NCBI GenBank assembly: GCA_002163975.1
Contig: CP019636.1
Coordinates: forward strand, 558,001 to 622,000
Reading direction: 5' to 3'
Length of the DNA: 64,000 nt
DNA from: Nostocales cyanobacterium HT-58-2
GTDB lineage: Bacteria; Cyanobacteriota; Cyanobacteriia; Cyanobacteriales; Nostocaceae
Below are positions 1-8,469 of the stretch, one piece after another. The notes below the pieces were generated by a model, which did not search any database, was not told the origin of the DNA, and saw only the letters and a list, made by a program, of their open reading frames with translations. The translations under genes were made by a program, and so were the position numbers. Each line of letters starts with the position of its first letter. Positions within the stretch are counted from its first letter, which is position 1.

Positions 1-2
1 TA

Positions 3-485
3 ACACCCATCAAAACAGTTAACTACATTCAGCCCTTTTTCAGAATTAACCTTGCTTATGGCATGGTAGGGATCAAGAATCATACACCATTTCATGAAAA
101 CTTTATTTGTTATGGAGGGTCTTTTTTTTGTACTTTGTCTAGAAAATGCATTGAATATGTGTATGATTTTTATAAATCAAATCCTGAAATTATTATTTAT
201 TACAGAAATGTCTGTGTCTCTGATGAATCCTTTATTCAGACAATATTAATCAATAGTCGTTTATTCAACCTATGTAATGATAATAAGTTCTACTTTGATT
301 TCTCAGGTTCTCGTCATGGGCGACCACGCTATCTCACAACGCATGACTACCCATCGTTAGCCCAAAGTCATATTCATTTTGCTAGGAAATTTGACATTAA
401 TCAAGACAGGAAAATTCTAGATATGTTAGATAGCAGAATTTTGGCAACATCTCAAGTTTCCAGTTGTAATGCAAATTCTTCTTAA
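3..485 (+). CDS. Core-2/I-branching enzyme-type glycosyltransferase, 3' part
   Basis: The reading frame is open from the first full codon at position 3, so the gene begins before the window; about 160 C-terminal residues are visible. The segment with GGSFFCTLSRKCIEYVYDF followed by VSDESFIQTIL matches the conserved 'ordinary residue then DES-F-QT' region of the Branch family (GT14, beta-1,6-N-acetylglucosaminyltransferases), in which the Glu of DESF is functionally important. This family adds branching sugars to glycans. The ATG at 63 is internal and should not be taken as the start. The neighbours are glycosyltransferases on the same strand, consistent with a glycan-assembly operon. The family call is good; sugar donor and acceptor are unknown. 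Confidence 0.72.
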   Translation, partial: TPIKTVNYIQPFFRINLAYGMVGIKNHTPFHENFICYGGSFFCTLSRKCIEYVYDFYKSNPEIIIYYRNVCVSDESFIQTILINSRLFNLCNDNKFYFDFSGSRHGRPRYLTTHDYPSLAQSHIHFARKFDINQDRKILDMLDSRILATSQVSSCNANSS

Positions 486-535
486 GATGTTTGATGAAAT
501 TCGATTAAATAATATTTTGATATGGGAGTTATTTA

Positions 536-1495
536 ATGGTTATTTCTCCTAAAGTTAGTGTTATAGTTCCTGCCTATAACGTTTGTTCCTATATCAAGGA
601 TGCGCTGGTTTCTTTAGAGTGTCAGTCATTCCAAAACTTTGAAGTCATTATTGTAGATGACGGTTCTTATGATAGAACAGCAGAGGTCGTTCAACCATAT
701 GTAGAGAGCGATTCACGCTTTAAATTATTACAAAAACAAAATGCAGGTCTTTCATCAGCTCGCAACTACGGTATCCGTCATGCTTGCGGTGAATACATTG
801 CACTGTTGGATGGTGATGATGTATATCATCCAGACAAACTAGCTAATCATGTTGCTCAACTTGATATTGCCCCCGAGGTCGGGGTGAGCTACAGTGCCTC
901 AAGAGCTATTCGTGATGATGGAAGTCCAACTCTTGTCTATCTCAGTGGTAAACCTATCAATTCCGACCCACTTTTGGCTTTACTGTGCAAGAACTTTGTT
1001 GGTCATGGTTCCAATGCTGTATTCCGTCGTTGTCTTTACGATGAAGTGGGTGAATTTGATGAAGAGTTACGCAGTTGTGAAGACCTCGATTTCTGGTTAA
1101 GGGTAGCAGGAACACGACGCTGGCAGTTTTACCGAGAGCCGCGTGTATTGTGTTACTATCGCGTCCGCCCTTCTGGACTTTCTTTTAATGTGGCACAAAT
1201 GCAGCACTGCTGTGAACAAGTGATACAACGTGCTTACCACTGCTCCCCAGAGTTAGTAGAGCCAATACTACCCACCGCCTACGCTTATATGTACCGCTAC
1301 CTAGCTCGGTTGTGCCTTCAGGGTGGTAATACAGAACAAGCCTGTGACTTTGTAAACCAAGCGCTTGTAGCAGATAGCTCAATTTTTTACACTGATTTGC
1401 GCTCATTACTCACTTTGATATCTGTGCGCTTAGCACCACTTGCTCAGTTGGTCATTGGACGAATGCTAGGAAAGGCAAAATCTGCCTTTGACTAA
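536..1495 (+). CDS. Family 2 glycosyltransferase
   Basis: A 319-residue GT2 enzyme. The N-terminal GT-A fold shows VSVIVPAYNV near residue 7, VDDGS near 41 and the metal/nucleotide-binding LDGDD near 90; the likely acceptor-base ED occurs in CEDLDFWLR near 181. The C-terminal ~110 residues are helical and poorly conserved. A GGGAG ribosome-binding site lies about 7 nt before the ATG. Such inverting enzymes transfer one sugar from a nucleotide sugar to a growing lipid-linked or surface polysaccharide at the cytoplasmic face. It lies 50 bp after the branching-enzyme gene and resembles the GT2 gene at 4247. Donor and acceptor cannot be read from sequence. Confidence 0.88.
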   Translation: MVISPKVSVIVPAYNVCSYIKDALVSLECQSFQNFEVIIVDDGSYDRTAEVVQPYVESDSRFKLLQKQNAGLSSARNYGIRHACGEYIALLDGDDVYHPDKLANHVAQLDIAPEVGVSYSASRAIRDDGSPTLVYLSGKPINSDPLLALLCKNFVGHGSNAVFRRCLYDEVGEFDEELRSCEDLDFWLRVAGTRRWQFYREPRVLCYYRVRPSGLSFNVAQMQHCCEQVIQRAYHCSPELVEPILPTAYAYMYRYLARLCLQGGNTEQACDFVNQALVADSSIFYTDLRSLLTLISVRLAPLAQLVIGRMLGKAKSAFD

Positions 1496-1581
1496 AGCAG
1501 TTTGATTGCCTAGAAATACTTTTCATTCAGTTGTACAAAATTAAGCCTCCATGCTGCTACACATTTATACCCTTAGTCAAA

Positions 1582-2685
1582 ATGGAAATCAAAAAAATTC
1601 TAGTTACCGGAGAAGCACTATTTCTTGAACGACATCAGTTTTTGTTTAAAGCATTATCAACACATTTTGAGCAATTACAATTTCTGCCAAGAACACAGGA
1701 ATGGTATGAAGCTAGAATACCTAGAATGCTTATTAAAGGAATTTTTGCTATTCGTACAAGTTCTCTTAGTAAAGCAAATGCTTTATTTCAAAAAAATCAT
1801 CGAGCATTTATTTTGAAATCAAAAAGAGCGGAACATGAAATTAGAAAATTGAAAGACAAACCAGAGCTAGTCTTTCATGTCTTTAGTACATATAGCCCAT
1901 TTTGGGAGCAATATGATATTCCTTATGTTATGTACTTGGACTATACTGTAGCCCTTGCTGAAAGAAATTGGTCTCCATGGGTTTATTTTCCAAACCAGAA
2001 AGAACGAGAGTCTTGGTTCAAGTGTGAACATCAAATTTATGAAAGAGCTAAGCATATTTTTTGTATGAGTTATGTAGTAAAAAAAACATTGATGCAAGAT
2101 TATGGGATTGAGTTAAACAAAATAACTGTTATAGGTTCTTCTGGTGATTTTTTAGCTTCTTGTTATGAAAATAAAAATTTTGGAAGTCAGCAAATACTAT
2201 TTAATGGTTCAGACTTTAAAAGAAAGGGTGGAGATTTAGTTATAGCTGCGTTTAAGAAGGTAAAACAAGCACTTCCTAAAGCTAAGTTAGTCATTATTGG
2301 TAAAAAATTGCCTATAGAAGAAAATGACATTGAGAATCCTGGGCATATTTCCCAATCAGATATCCATAATATTTTTTTCAATACAGATTTAGTTGTTGCG
2401 CCTGCATACTGTGACCCTTTTCCAACATTTCTTTTGGAGGCAATGAATTATGGAATTCCCTGCATTGTCTCAGCTAACGATGGAATGCCAGAAATTGTTG
2501 AGCATAACGTGAATGGTATTGTTATTGACCAACTAACACCTGAATTATTAGCTGATCACATTTTGAATATATTAACTAATCCTGGTTTAACAGCATCAAT
2601 GTCTCAAGCTGCGCGAGATAAGGTGAGAACTAAATTTAACTGGAATAAGATAGCTAACGAAATAGTTAAAACTTTATCTACTTAA
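1582..2685 (+). CDS. Family 4 glycosyltransferase, first of a tandem pair
   Basis: A 367-residue GT-B glycosyltransferase of the GT4 type. The C-terminal domain shows FNGSDFKRKGGDLVIAAF, PAYCDPFPTFLLEAMNYGIP (donor-binding E-x7-E region) and the ANDGMPEIVEHNVNGIVI segment. The start was placed at the ATG at 1582, because the next gene aligns from that residue (MEIKKILVTGEA against MKSKKVLMTGEA); an upstream TTG at 1531 would add 17 unsupported residues. AT content is high compared with the housekeeping part of the window. The gene at 2713 is a clear paralogue of the same length, so the pair arose by tandem duplication. Specific sugar unknown. Confidence 0.85.
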   Translation: MEIKKILVTGEALFLERHQFLFKALSTHFEQLQFLPRTQEWYEARIPRMLIKGIFAIRTSSLSKANALFQKNHRAFILKSKRAEHEIRKLKDKPELVFHVFSTYSPFWEQYDIPYVMYLDYTVALAERNWSPWVYFPNQKERESWFKCEHQIYERAKHIFCMSYVVKKTLMQDYGIELNKITVIGSSGDFLASCYENKNFGSQQILFNGSDFKRKGGDLVIAAFKKVKQALPKAKLVIIGKKLPIEENDIENPGHISQSDIHNIFFNTDLVVAPAYCDPFPTFLLEAMNYGIPCIVSANDGMPEIVEHNVNGIVIDQLTPELLADHILNILTNPGLTASMSQAARDKVRTKFNWNKIANEIVKTLST

Positions 2686-2712
2686 GTTGTACTTAAAATT
2701 AGTAAGCAAATC

Positions 2713-3813
2713 ATGAAATCCAAAAAAGTTTTGATGACAGGAGAAGCACCATATTTATTTCGTCATGAATTTCTCTTTAAAGCAATGTCGAAATATTTCA
2801 ATATACAAATTCTACAAAGAAAGCAAGAATGGTATGAAGGAAAGTTTACTAGACAATTATTAAAATATTTTTACGCAACGCGAGTTTTTTCAATTAGTAA
2901 GGCAGATACATTATTTCAAAAAAATCAGCGAGAATTTATTGTTAAATCACAAAAGACAGAGCAAGAGATTAGACAGATGAAATACATTCCAGATGTTGTA
3001 TTTCATATTTTTAATACCTATAGCCCCTTTTGGAATAAATTTGATATTCCATACGTTTTATATTTAGATTACACGATGGCTCTTTCAGAAAAAAAACAAT
3101 TACCTTGGGCTTATTTTATCACTCGTAAAGAACGTGATGCTTGGTTTGAGTGTGAACACCAACTTTTTGAACGAGCTAAGCACCTTTTTGTCCAAAGTTG
3201 TTGCGTAAAAAGTTCTTTATTACAAGATTATGGTATGGAGCCTCAAAAAGTCACTGTTGTTGGTGCTTCTGGTAATTTTGAAAAACCATATGAGGGAGAA
3301 AAAACCTTTGGTAGCAAGCAAATATTATTTAACGGCTCAGATTTTCAAAGAAAGGGTGGAGATTTAGTTTTAGCTGCATTTAAAAAGCTAAAACAAGTTA
3401 TTCCTGAAGCCAAATTAGTCATTATCGGCAAAAAGCTATTCTTACGGGACGATAGCATTGAGAATCCTGGACATATTTCTCATGTTGCTCTGCAAAATCT
3501 TTTTTTGAAAACGGATTTAGTACTTGCACCTGCTTATTGTGATCCGTTTCCCAGATTTGTCATGGAAGCGATGAATTATGGAATTCCTTGTATTGTGTCA
3601 GCTAACGATGGAATGCCAGAAATTGTTGACAATAATATGAATGGTATTGTTATTGAAAAACTAACGGCTGAGTTATTAGCTAACTCTACCATTAATCTAT
3701 TAAATAATCCTAGTTTATTAGCATCAATGTCTCAAGCTGCACGAAAGAAAATAAAAACAACGCTTAACTGGAGCAATGTAGCTGAAAGAATAGTACACGT
3801 ATTATCAAATTAA
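2713..3813 (+). CDS. Family 4 glycosyltransferase, second of a tandem pair
   Basis: A 366-residue GT4 enzyme strongly similar along its whole length to the gene 27 bp upstream, sharing TGEA near the N-terminus, the LFQKN segment, the conserved FNGSDF-RKGGDL region, the PAYCDPFP...EAMNYGIPCIVSANDGMPEIV donor-binding region, and the ending of the last helix. It is the product of a local duplication that has diverged moderately. Both copies look intact, with no internal stops, so they may act on successive sugar additions or have diverged in acceptor. Acts in the cytoplasm on nucleotide-sugar donors. The exact linkage cannot be inferred. Confidence 0.85.
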   Translation: MKSKKVLMTGEAPYLFRHEFLFKAMSKYFNIQILQRKQEWYEGKFTRQLLKYFYATRVFSISKADTLFQKNQREFIVKSQKTEQEIRQMKYIPDVVFHIFNTYSPFWNKFDIPYVLYLDYTMALSEKKQLPWAYFITRKERDAWFECEHQLFERAKHLFVQSCCVKSSLLQDYGMEPQKVTVVGASGNFEKPYEGEKTFGSKQILFNGSDFQRKGGDLVLAAFKKLKQVIPEAKLVIIGKKLFLRDDSIENPGHISHVALQNLFLKTDLVLAPAYCDPFPRFVMEAMNYGIPCIVSANDGMPEIVDNNMNGIVIEKLTAELLANSTINLLNNPSLLASMSQAARKKIKTTLNWSNVAERIVHVLSN

Positions 3814-3867
3814 ATTAATAAGCTCAAATCACCAATTTTTGACAAATATTAACGAGGTTGTTCAGTT

Positions 3868-4194
3868 ATGCTTGTATTACTAGAGAAATGGCAACCAAGA
3901 AAGATTGTCTTACAAGCAAATGCAAAAACTAATATTTTACTAACTATCAATCATTTTTATTATCCAGGATGGGAGGCAAAACTAAAAAGAGAAGTTCATC
4001 TTCTTCCTGTGCATACTTCTGCAACAAATAGCTTATTATAAGTAAAAATTTTCTCTGGAAAGTATCCGGTAATCATAACAATGAAGGCAAGAAAAGAAGA
4101 ACGTACTGGACAAATTATCAGTACTTTTTCTTCAAGCATCACTCTATTTTCAATATTTTGGTTCCGTAGATTTGCTCGAAATAGAGTCAGATGA
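3868..4194 (+). pseudogene. Remnant of YfhO-like membrane protein C-terminus, nonsense-broken
   Basis: Reading from the ATG at 3868 gives 57 codons, a TAA at 4039-4041, and then 50 further codons in the same frame to TGA at 4192. The two halves read continuously: EKWQPRKIVLQANAK, NHFYYPGWEA, then after the stop VKIFSGKYPVIITM and ERTGQIIS with a final hydrophobic segment. This is the beta-domain plus last membrane helix expected at the end of YfhO-type membrane glycosylation proteins (YYPGW followed by a PxGKY-like turn). A CAA to TAA change would restore the frame. The large N-terminal membrane part is absent upstream, so this is a doubly broken relic. The family match is from memory of the motifs. 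Confidence 0.6.
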
Positions 4195-4246
4195 AGACAT
4201 AAATAAACAGAATTATACCCTTATAAAATTAAAAAGATGAACCCTT

Positions 4247-5227
4247 ATGCCATTAATTTCTATCATTATTCCCGTCTATAACTGTGAAAAAACTATTCGA
4301 GAGACAATTGAATCTGTTCTTAATCAAACCTTTTCGGACTTAGAAATTATATTGATTAATGATGGTTCGCAAGACACCACTTTGAATATCATCTCTAGCA
4401 TAGAAGATCCACGGTTAAAGGTATTTAACTACACCAACTCTGGTGTAGCCGTTAGCCGTAACCGGGGAATTGCTCAGGCTTCTGGCGAGTTTATTGCCTT
4501 TTTAGATGCTGATGATTTCTGGACTCTAGATAAGCTAGAGGCACAATTAAAGGCTTTGCAAGCAAATCCCCAAGCAGCAGTGGCTTATAGTTGGGTTGAT
4601 TATATTGATGAATCCAACCAATTTGTTCGTTCAGGTAATCATATAACTATGACTGGAGATGTGTATGAAAAGCTTTTGATACATAACGTTTTAGAAAATG
4701 GCTCAAATCCTTTAATTCGCAAGTATGCTTTCTCTGAAGTAGGTGATTTTGATCAGGAATTATCACCAGCTGAAGATTGGGATATGTGGATACGTTTGGC
4801 TGCTCGCTATCACTTTGTAGCTGTACCATCTCCTCAAGTGTTATATCGCATATCTCCCAACTCATTGAGTACAAATGTTTTGAAGATGGAAGTAGCCTCC
4901 TTGCGATGTATTGAAAAAGCTTTTCATCAGGCTCCTGCATCCCTACAGCACTTGAAGAAGTCTAGCCTTGCTTTTCTTTACAGTAACCTCACTTTTTATG
5001 CACTCGGATCTATTTCGAGGCAAAAAGGCATGAATTCTATCCGATTTTTTTGGTATGCCATCAGATACGGTCCTTCCAGGTTCTGGTCATGGCAAATGAC
5101 AATGAAAGCTATATTTAAAATTGCTGCCGTAATTATCCTATCTCCTCAGCAGTATCGGGCGTTCATTAAAACAGTTAAAAATGCTTTAACATACACCCCA
5201 ACTACGGCACGAATCGTGCCTAAATGA
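4247..5227 (+). CDS. Family 2 glycosyltransferase
   Basis: A 326-residue GT2 enzyme with ISIIIPVYNCEKTI at the N-terminus, INDGSQDTT near residue 37, the DxD-type LDADDFW near 86 and ED in PAEDWDMWIRLA near 175. Like the GT2 gene at 536 it has a ~120-residue C-terminal extension without a recognisable domain. It lies directly after the YfhO-like relic and is followed by a repeat-rich spacer. Expected role: transfer of a single sugar during assembly of a surface polysaccharide or glycolipid on the cytoplasmic face. Specificity is not readable. Confidence 0.87.
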   Translation: MPLISIIIPVYNCEKTIRETIESVLNQTFSDLEIILINDGSQDTTLNIISSIEDPRLKVFNYTNSGVAVSRNRGIAQASGEFIAFLDADDFWTLDKLEAQLKALQANPQAAVAYSWVDYIDESNQFVRSGNHITMTGDVYEKLLIHNVLENGSNPLIRKYAFSEVGDFDQELSPAEDWDMWIRLAARYHFVAVPSPQVLYRISPNSLSTNVLKMEVASLRCIEKAFHQAPASLQHLKKSSLAFLYSNLTFYALGSISRQKGMNSIRFFWYAIRYGPSRFWSWQMTMKAIFKIAAVIILSPQQYRAFIKTVKNALTYTPTTARIVPK

Positions 5228-5256
5228 AAAGTATGACAAGCTTTAAGTAAAAATAT

Positions 5257-5399
5257 ACTATGACCAAATTTTTACCAGCCAAAAAATTATAAGTAGAGGG
5301 ACTTTTTGTAGGATGCGTTAGCGTGATTCGTAACGCATCGATAGACAACAGCTGAAGAAAAACACACTATGACCAAATTTTCACCAGCCAAAAAATTAT
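5257..5399 (+). repeat. Two echoes of the downstream gene's start region flanking a palindrome
   Basis: Two 34-nt copies at 5257-5290 and 5366-5399 differ at one base. Both begin actatgaccaaat and continue into an accagcc-A6-ttat tail. Their first ~22 nt also resemble the true start of the next gene (actatgcccaaatc at 5507). Between the copies lies a perfect 9-bp inverted repeat, GATGCGTTA at 5312-5320 and TAACGCATC at 5331-5339. Each copy gives only a very short ORF. See the findings for the proposed origin. Confidence 0.75.
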
Positions 5400-5408
5400 T
5401 TATTTTAT

Positions 5409-5505
5409 TGTAAGATGCAGTCTTTCTTTGAGTACGGCATCAATTCCTCGAACAGCATGGGTACTCTCGACTCGCCCATCCCACATTTTTTCACGTCGAG
5501 CTACT
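5409..5505 (+). repeat. Dispersed ~100-bp palindromic element, copy A
   Basis: This stretch begins tgtaagatgcagtctttc, contains tttgagtacggcatcaatt and ends cacgtcgagctac. It matches a segment at 49464-49564 on the same strand and one at 18260-18355 on the opposite strand. The ends carry a short inverted match (TGTARGAT-like against ATCCYACA-like). Copies are of similar length but have a diverged middle. It encodes no protein and looks like a miniature inverted-repeat element. It stops 4 bp before the glycosyltransferase start at 5510, so it must supply or disrupt that gene's leader. Confidence 0.78.
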
Positions 5506-5509
5506 TACT

Positions 5510-6619
5510 ATGCCCAAATCTTCACCAGATATTGCAATTTTTCTGCGTGGACTTTATGAAGGCGGGACTGAACGAGTGATGCTCAACTTAGCTCGTGCTT
5601 TCATTGAACGGAATTTAAAAGTCGATTTCGTGCTTGCAAGGGCAGAAGGTGCGTATATGCCACAGATCCCAGCTAGAATTCGACTTATAGATTTAAAAGC
5701 TAGGTGGATGCCAAGCAGTCTTCCCAAGTTAGTGAGATACTTGCAACAAGAATGCCCTGTGACTCTTCTAGCAGCACTACACTACCCTTGCGAGATAGCT
5801 TTATGGGCAAAACGCCTCGCTAGGGTATCTACACGGATTGTGGTGTCTGAGCATAATACTCTTTCCCAAGAGGCGCAACGCATAACACAGACTTCTGTAC
5901 GTCTTACACCCATAACTGCCAAGCTTTTCTATCCTTGGGCAGATGGCATTGTGGCTGTTTCCCATGGAGTCGCTGAGGATTTGGCAAGTACAACTGGCAT
6001 ACCGTTAGAGCGCATCCAGGTCATTTACAACCCAGTCGTAGCGCCTGAAGTCTTTGAGAAAGCAAAAGAGTTTGTGAATCACCCTTGGTTTCAAACAGGG
6101 GAGGTGCCAGTCATCTTAGGGGCAGGAAGACTGTATCCACAAAAGGATTTTCCTACCCTCATCCGTGCTTTTGCTCATGTGCGACGAGTGCGTCCAGCTC
6201 GGTTGGTCATTTTGGGAAATGGACCCGAACAACCGCAACTTGAAAGCCTAGTACACAAGTTAGGTATAGAGCAAGATGTGGCACTGCTGGGTTTTGTACA
6301 AAATCCCTATGCTTACATGGCGCGGGCTGGAGTGTTTGTCTTGTCATCAACTTGGGAAGGTTTGGGAAATGTGCTTATAGAAGCAATGGCTGTGAAAACT
6401 CCAGTTATATCCACAGACTGCAAAAGTGGTCCAGCAGAGATTCTTGCTAATGGCAAGTATGGTCGCCTAACACCAGTGGGCGATAGTGAAGCCATGGCAC
6501 AGGCGATTTTAAGCGTATTATCTGGCAACACAACGACAGTTGACTCAAGTTGGCTACACCAATTTACCTTGGAAGCTTGTGTTGAAAAATATCTCAGTAC
6601 GTTGGGTATAAATCAATAG
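5510..6619 (+). CDS. Family 4 glycosyltransferase
   Basis: A 369-residue GT4 enzyme. The N-terminal acceptor domain has the loop FLRGLYEGGTERVMLNLARA (residues 9-28), and the C-terminal donor domain has ILGAGRLYPQKDFPTLIRAF near 205 and a WEGLGNVLIEAMAVKTPVI region near 282, where the paired glutamates bind the nucleotide sugar. The closest general type is the retaining alpha-glycosyltransferase class of lipopolysaccharide and capsule clusters. The ATG at 5510 sits only 5 bp after a mobile-type repeat and two decayed copies of its own start lie upstream. It is followed after 21 bp by a gene on the opposite strand. Confidence 0.88.
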   Translation: MPKSSPDIAIFLRGLYEGGTERVMLNLARAFIERNLKVDFVLARAEGAYMPQIPARIRLIDLKARWMPSSLPKLVRYLQQECPVTLLAALHYPCEIALWAKRLARVSTRIVVSEHNTLSQEAQRITQTSVRLTPITAKLFYPWADGIVAVSHGVAEDLASTTGIPLERIQVIYNPVVAPEVFEKAKEFVNHPWFQTGEVPVILGAGRLYPQKDFPTLIRAFAHVRRVRPARLVILGNGPEQPQLESLVHKLGIEQDVALLGFVQNPYAYMARAGVFVLSSTWEGLGNVLIEAMAVKTPVISTDCKSGPAEILANGKYGRLTPVGDSEAMAQAILSVLSGNTTTVDSSWLHQFTLEACVEKYLSTLGINQ

Positions 6620-6640
6620 CTCCATGAATTTGATCTTTTC

Positions 6641-7993
6641 TCATGAATCATTTCGGATTGCCATATCAGATAACTGCTCCCAGCTATTTAAAACTAAATG
6701 ATTGTGGTCTATTGCTTGAAGAACCGCACCCAACCAGAGGAAAAAGAACCAAAGAAAAACTGCCATCCAACTTAGAGGTGTGGCATTCATCTGTAGATAC
6801 AACACAGATAAGCAGGCAAATGCCCTTTGGCTGAAAGTATCGCCCCGAATTGCTGAGGCATAGAAAGAAAAGAGTGTACTCAATAATGCCAATAAAAAGA
6901 AAATAAAGCCAATAATCCCGTGTAAATAAAGGACTGCAGCATAAGTTGAAAAAGAAGCAAGATCAACATAAACGTCTTCATATAAGTGAGCCGAACCTCG
7001 TACGATTCCCCAGCCCAACCAAGGTTTTTCTTGCCAAGCTTCAAAAGTTTTGCTAACAACTAATGCTCTTTCTGCTGATGAGTTAGGGCGAGCTTTATCA
7101 AAGATTTCTAATGGCTTATTTAACAAATCTCTTACTGTTAACCCAAATAAAGAACAGATGAAAAATGTTAAAGAAACTAACCAAAGATAAGCCTGATGTA
7201 TCAACGAACTACGGAAACAGATAATCAATACAATTGCTAGCGGTAAGCAAATCCAAGCTATACGACTAAAACTTACTAGCAAACCACACAAAGAACCAGC
7301 TAATGCCCAATTACGTAGGCGACGATTTGTCTCACCAAGACAAATGAAGAAACATAAAATAGAACAAATCCCTAAAATGGGCGGATCTGGGGTATAAAGC
7401 ACCGTTCTTGGGAAAGGAATACCAAAAAAGTTTTGCACACTTGCAAGAATGATGAGAAAACTCGATTTCTCTCCTGGTAGCAAGCGTGCTATGAAAGGTG
7501 TATAGATTGCGTTATGAACCCCAACTGCAAGTAAAAGCATCTGAATGCAGGTACTGATAAGATAACTAGTTGCCATCCAAGCAACTGCACGAGTAATAAC
7601 TTGCACTCGTAACTGAGTCCAAAATGGTAAGGCTAAGCAAGCAAAAATGAAGAAGTAGCTTTTTAGGAAGGTGACTGCACCAGCAGCTGTTTGCTGTAGA
7701 GGAAAACCCAGGCTGTAAAGACCAAGGATTGAGCTCCAAAGCATGGCGATCGCCATTGCTAACCAAGCCCAAACACAAACTGGGAAAGATTCTTGAATGA
7801 CTTGATCTATATCAAAGGCGATGATAAATAAAACAATCACAACAGCTGGGTAAAATAGAGGCTGGATGCCTAAAAGCCACCAAACAGGTGTCAGAATAAT
7901 CGCCCAATAAATTACTCTTTCTGTAGAGGATAAATTACCTAGTTGGAATTCTTTTTGAGAGGAACTAGATTGATTGGAGAAAATGTTGAACAT
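6641..7993 (-). CDS. O-antigen ligase/polymerase-like membrane protein
   Basis: A 450-residue protein with about ten hydrophobic helices and one larger periplasmic loop in the C-terminal half. The loop contains ARPNSSAERALVV and WLGWGIVRGSAHLYEDVYVD, the GxG..H pattern typical of the Wzy_C/O-antigen ligase (PF04932) superfamily. Such proteins polymerise lipid-linked repeat units or join glycan to a carrier in the periplasm. It is the only polymerase-like gene here and lies opposite the Wzz/BY-kinase gene at 8470, its expected functional partner. Whether it is a polymerase or a ligase cannot be told from sequence. Confidence 0.75.
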   Translation of the reverse strand: MFNIFSNQSSSSQKEFQLGNLSSTERVIYWAIILTPVWWLLGIQPLFYPAVVIVLFIIAFDIDQVIQESFPVCVWAWLAMAIAMLWSSILGLYSLGFPLQQTAAGAVTFLKSYFFIFACLALPFWTQLRVQVITRAVAWMATSYLISTCIQMLLLAVGVHNAIYTPFIARLLPGEKSSFLIILASVQNFFGIPFPRTVLYTPDPPILGICSILCFFICLGETNRRLRNWALAGSLCGLLVSFSRIAWICLPLAIVLIICFRSSLIHQAYLWLVSLTFFICSLFGLTVRDLLNKPLEIFDKARPNSSAERALVVSKTFEAWQEKPWLGWGIVRGSAHLYEDVYVDLASFSTYAAVLYLHGIIGFIFFLLALLSTLFSFYASAIRGDTFSQRAFACLSVLYLQMNATPLSWMAVFLWFFFLWLGAVLQAIDHNHLVLNSWEQLSDMAIRNDS

Positions 7994-8469
7994 TTACTGA
8001 TATTTCATGTACAACTTGCTACTAACTTGTTTTGTTGCCAGGGCTGTGACTACCAGAATGAAACTCAATACCTAATATTTAAATGTATGTTTATGACTTA
8101 GTATATTAAGATTAAAATTTTTCTGTTAATCAAATTTTCTAGTGTTTTTTAATCAATTTTGCAAAGATAAATTTATGACACTTTTTTGCTTCAATTTACA
8201 ATAAAAATACTAACTTTGATTCAATCAATCAGATCTCTTGTAATATAATGTGCGAATAAGGTGTAAATTTTCAATCTAGTTCTCAAAGGAAAAAATAAAA
8301 TATTTTTCAAGTTGCAATATTTCAGTTAGGCTTTGTTAATACATTAATAGCATCATTGGAAAGCTGTTCGGTTAAGGCTAATCAAATTCAAAAAGTACTC
8401 ATCAATTTCTGAATCTACCAAAAGTCTTATTAAAGATATTCCTCTTATCATTCCTTTGGAGGAAATTAT
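7994..8469. promoter_or_regulatory. Divergent intergenic region between wzy-like and BY-kinase genes
   Basis: This 476-bp AT-rich spacer separates two divergently transcribed polysaccharide genes, so it should hold both promoters. A clear GGAGG at about 8459-8463 lies 6-7 nt before the ATG at 8470 and sets that start. I see no convincing -35/-10 pair, operator palindrome or open reading frame in the rest. Confidence 0.5.
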
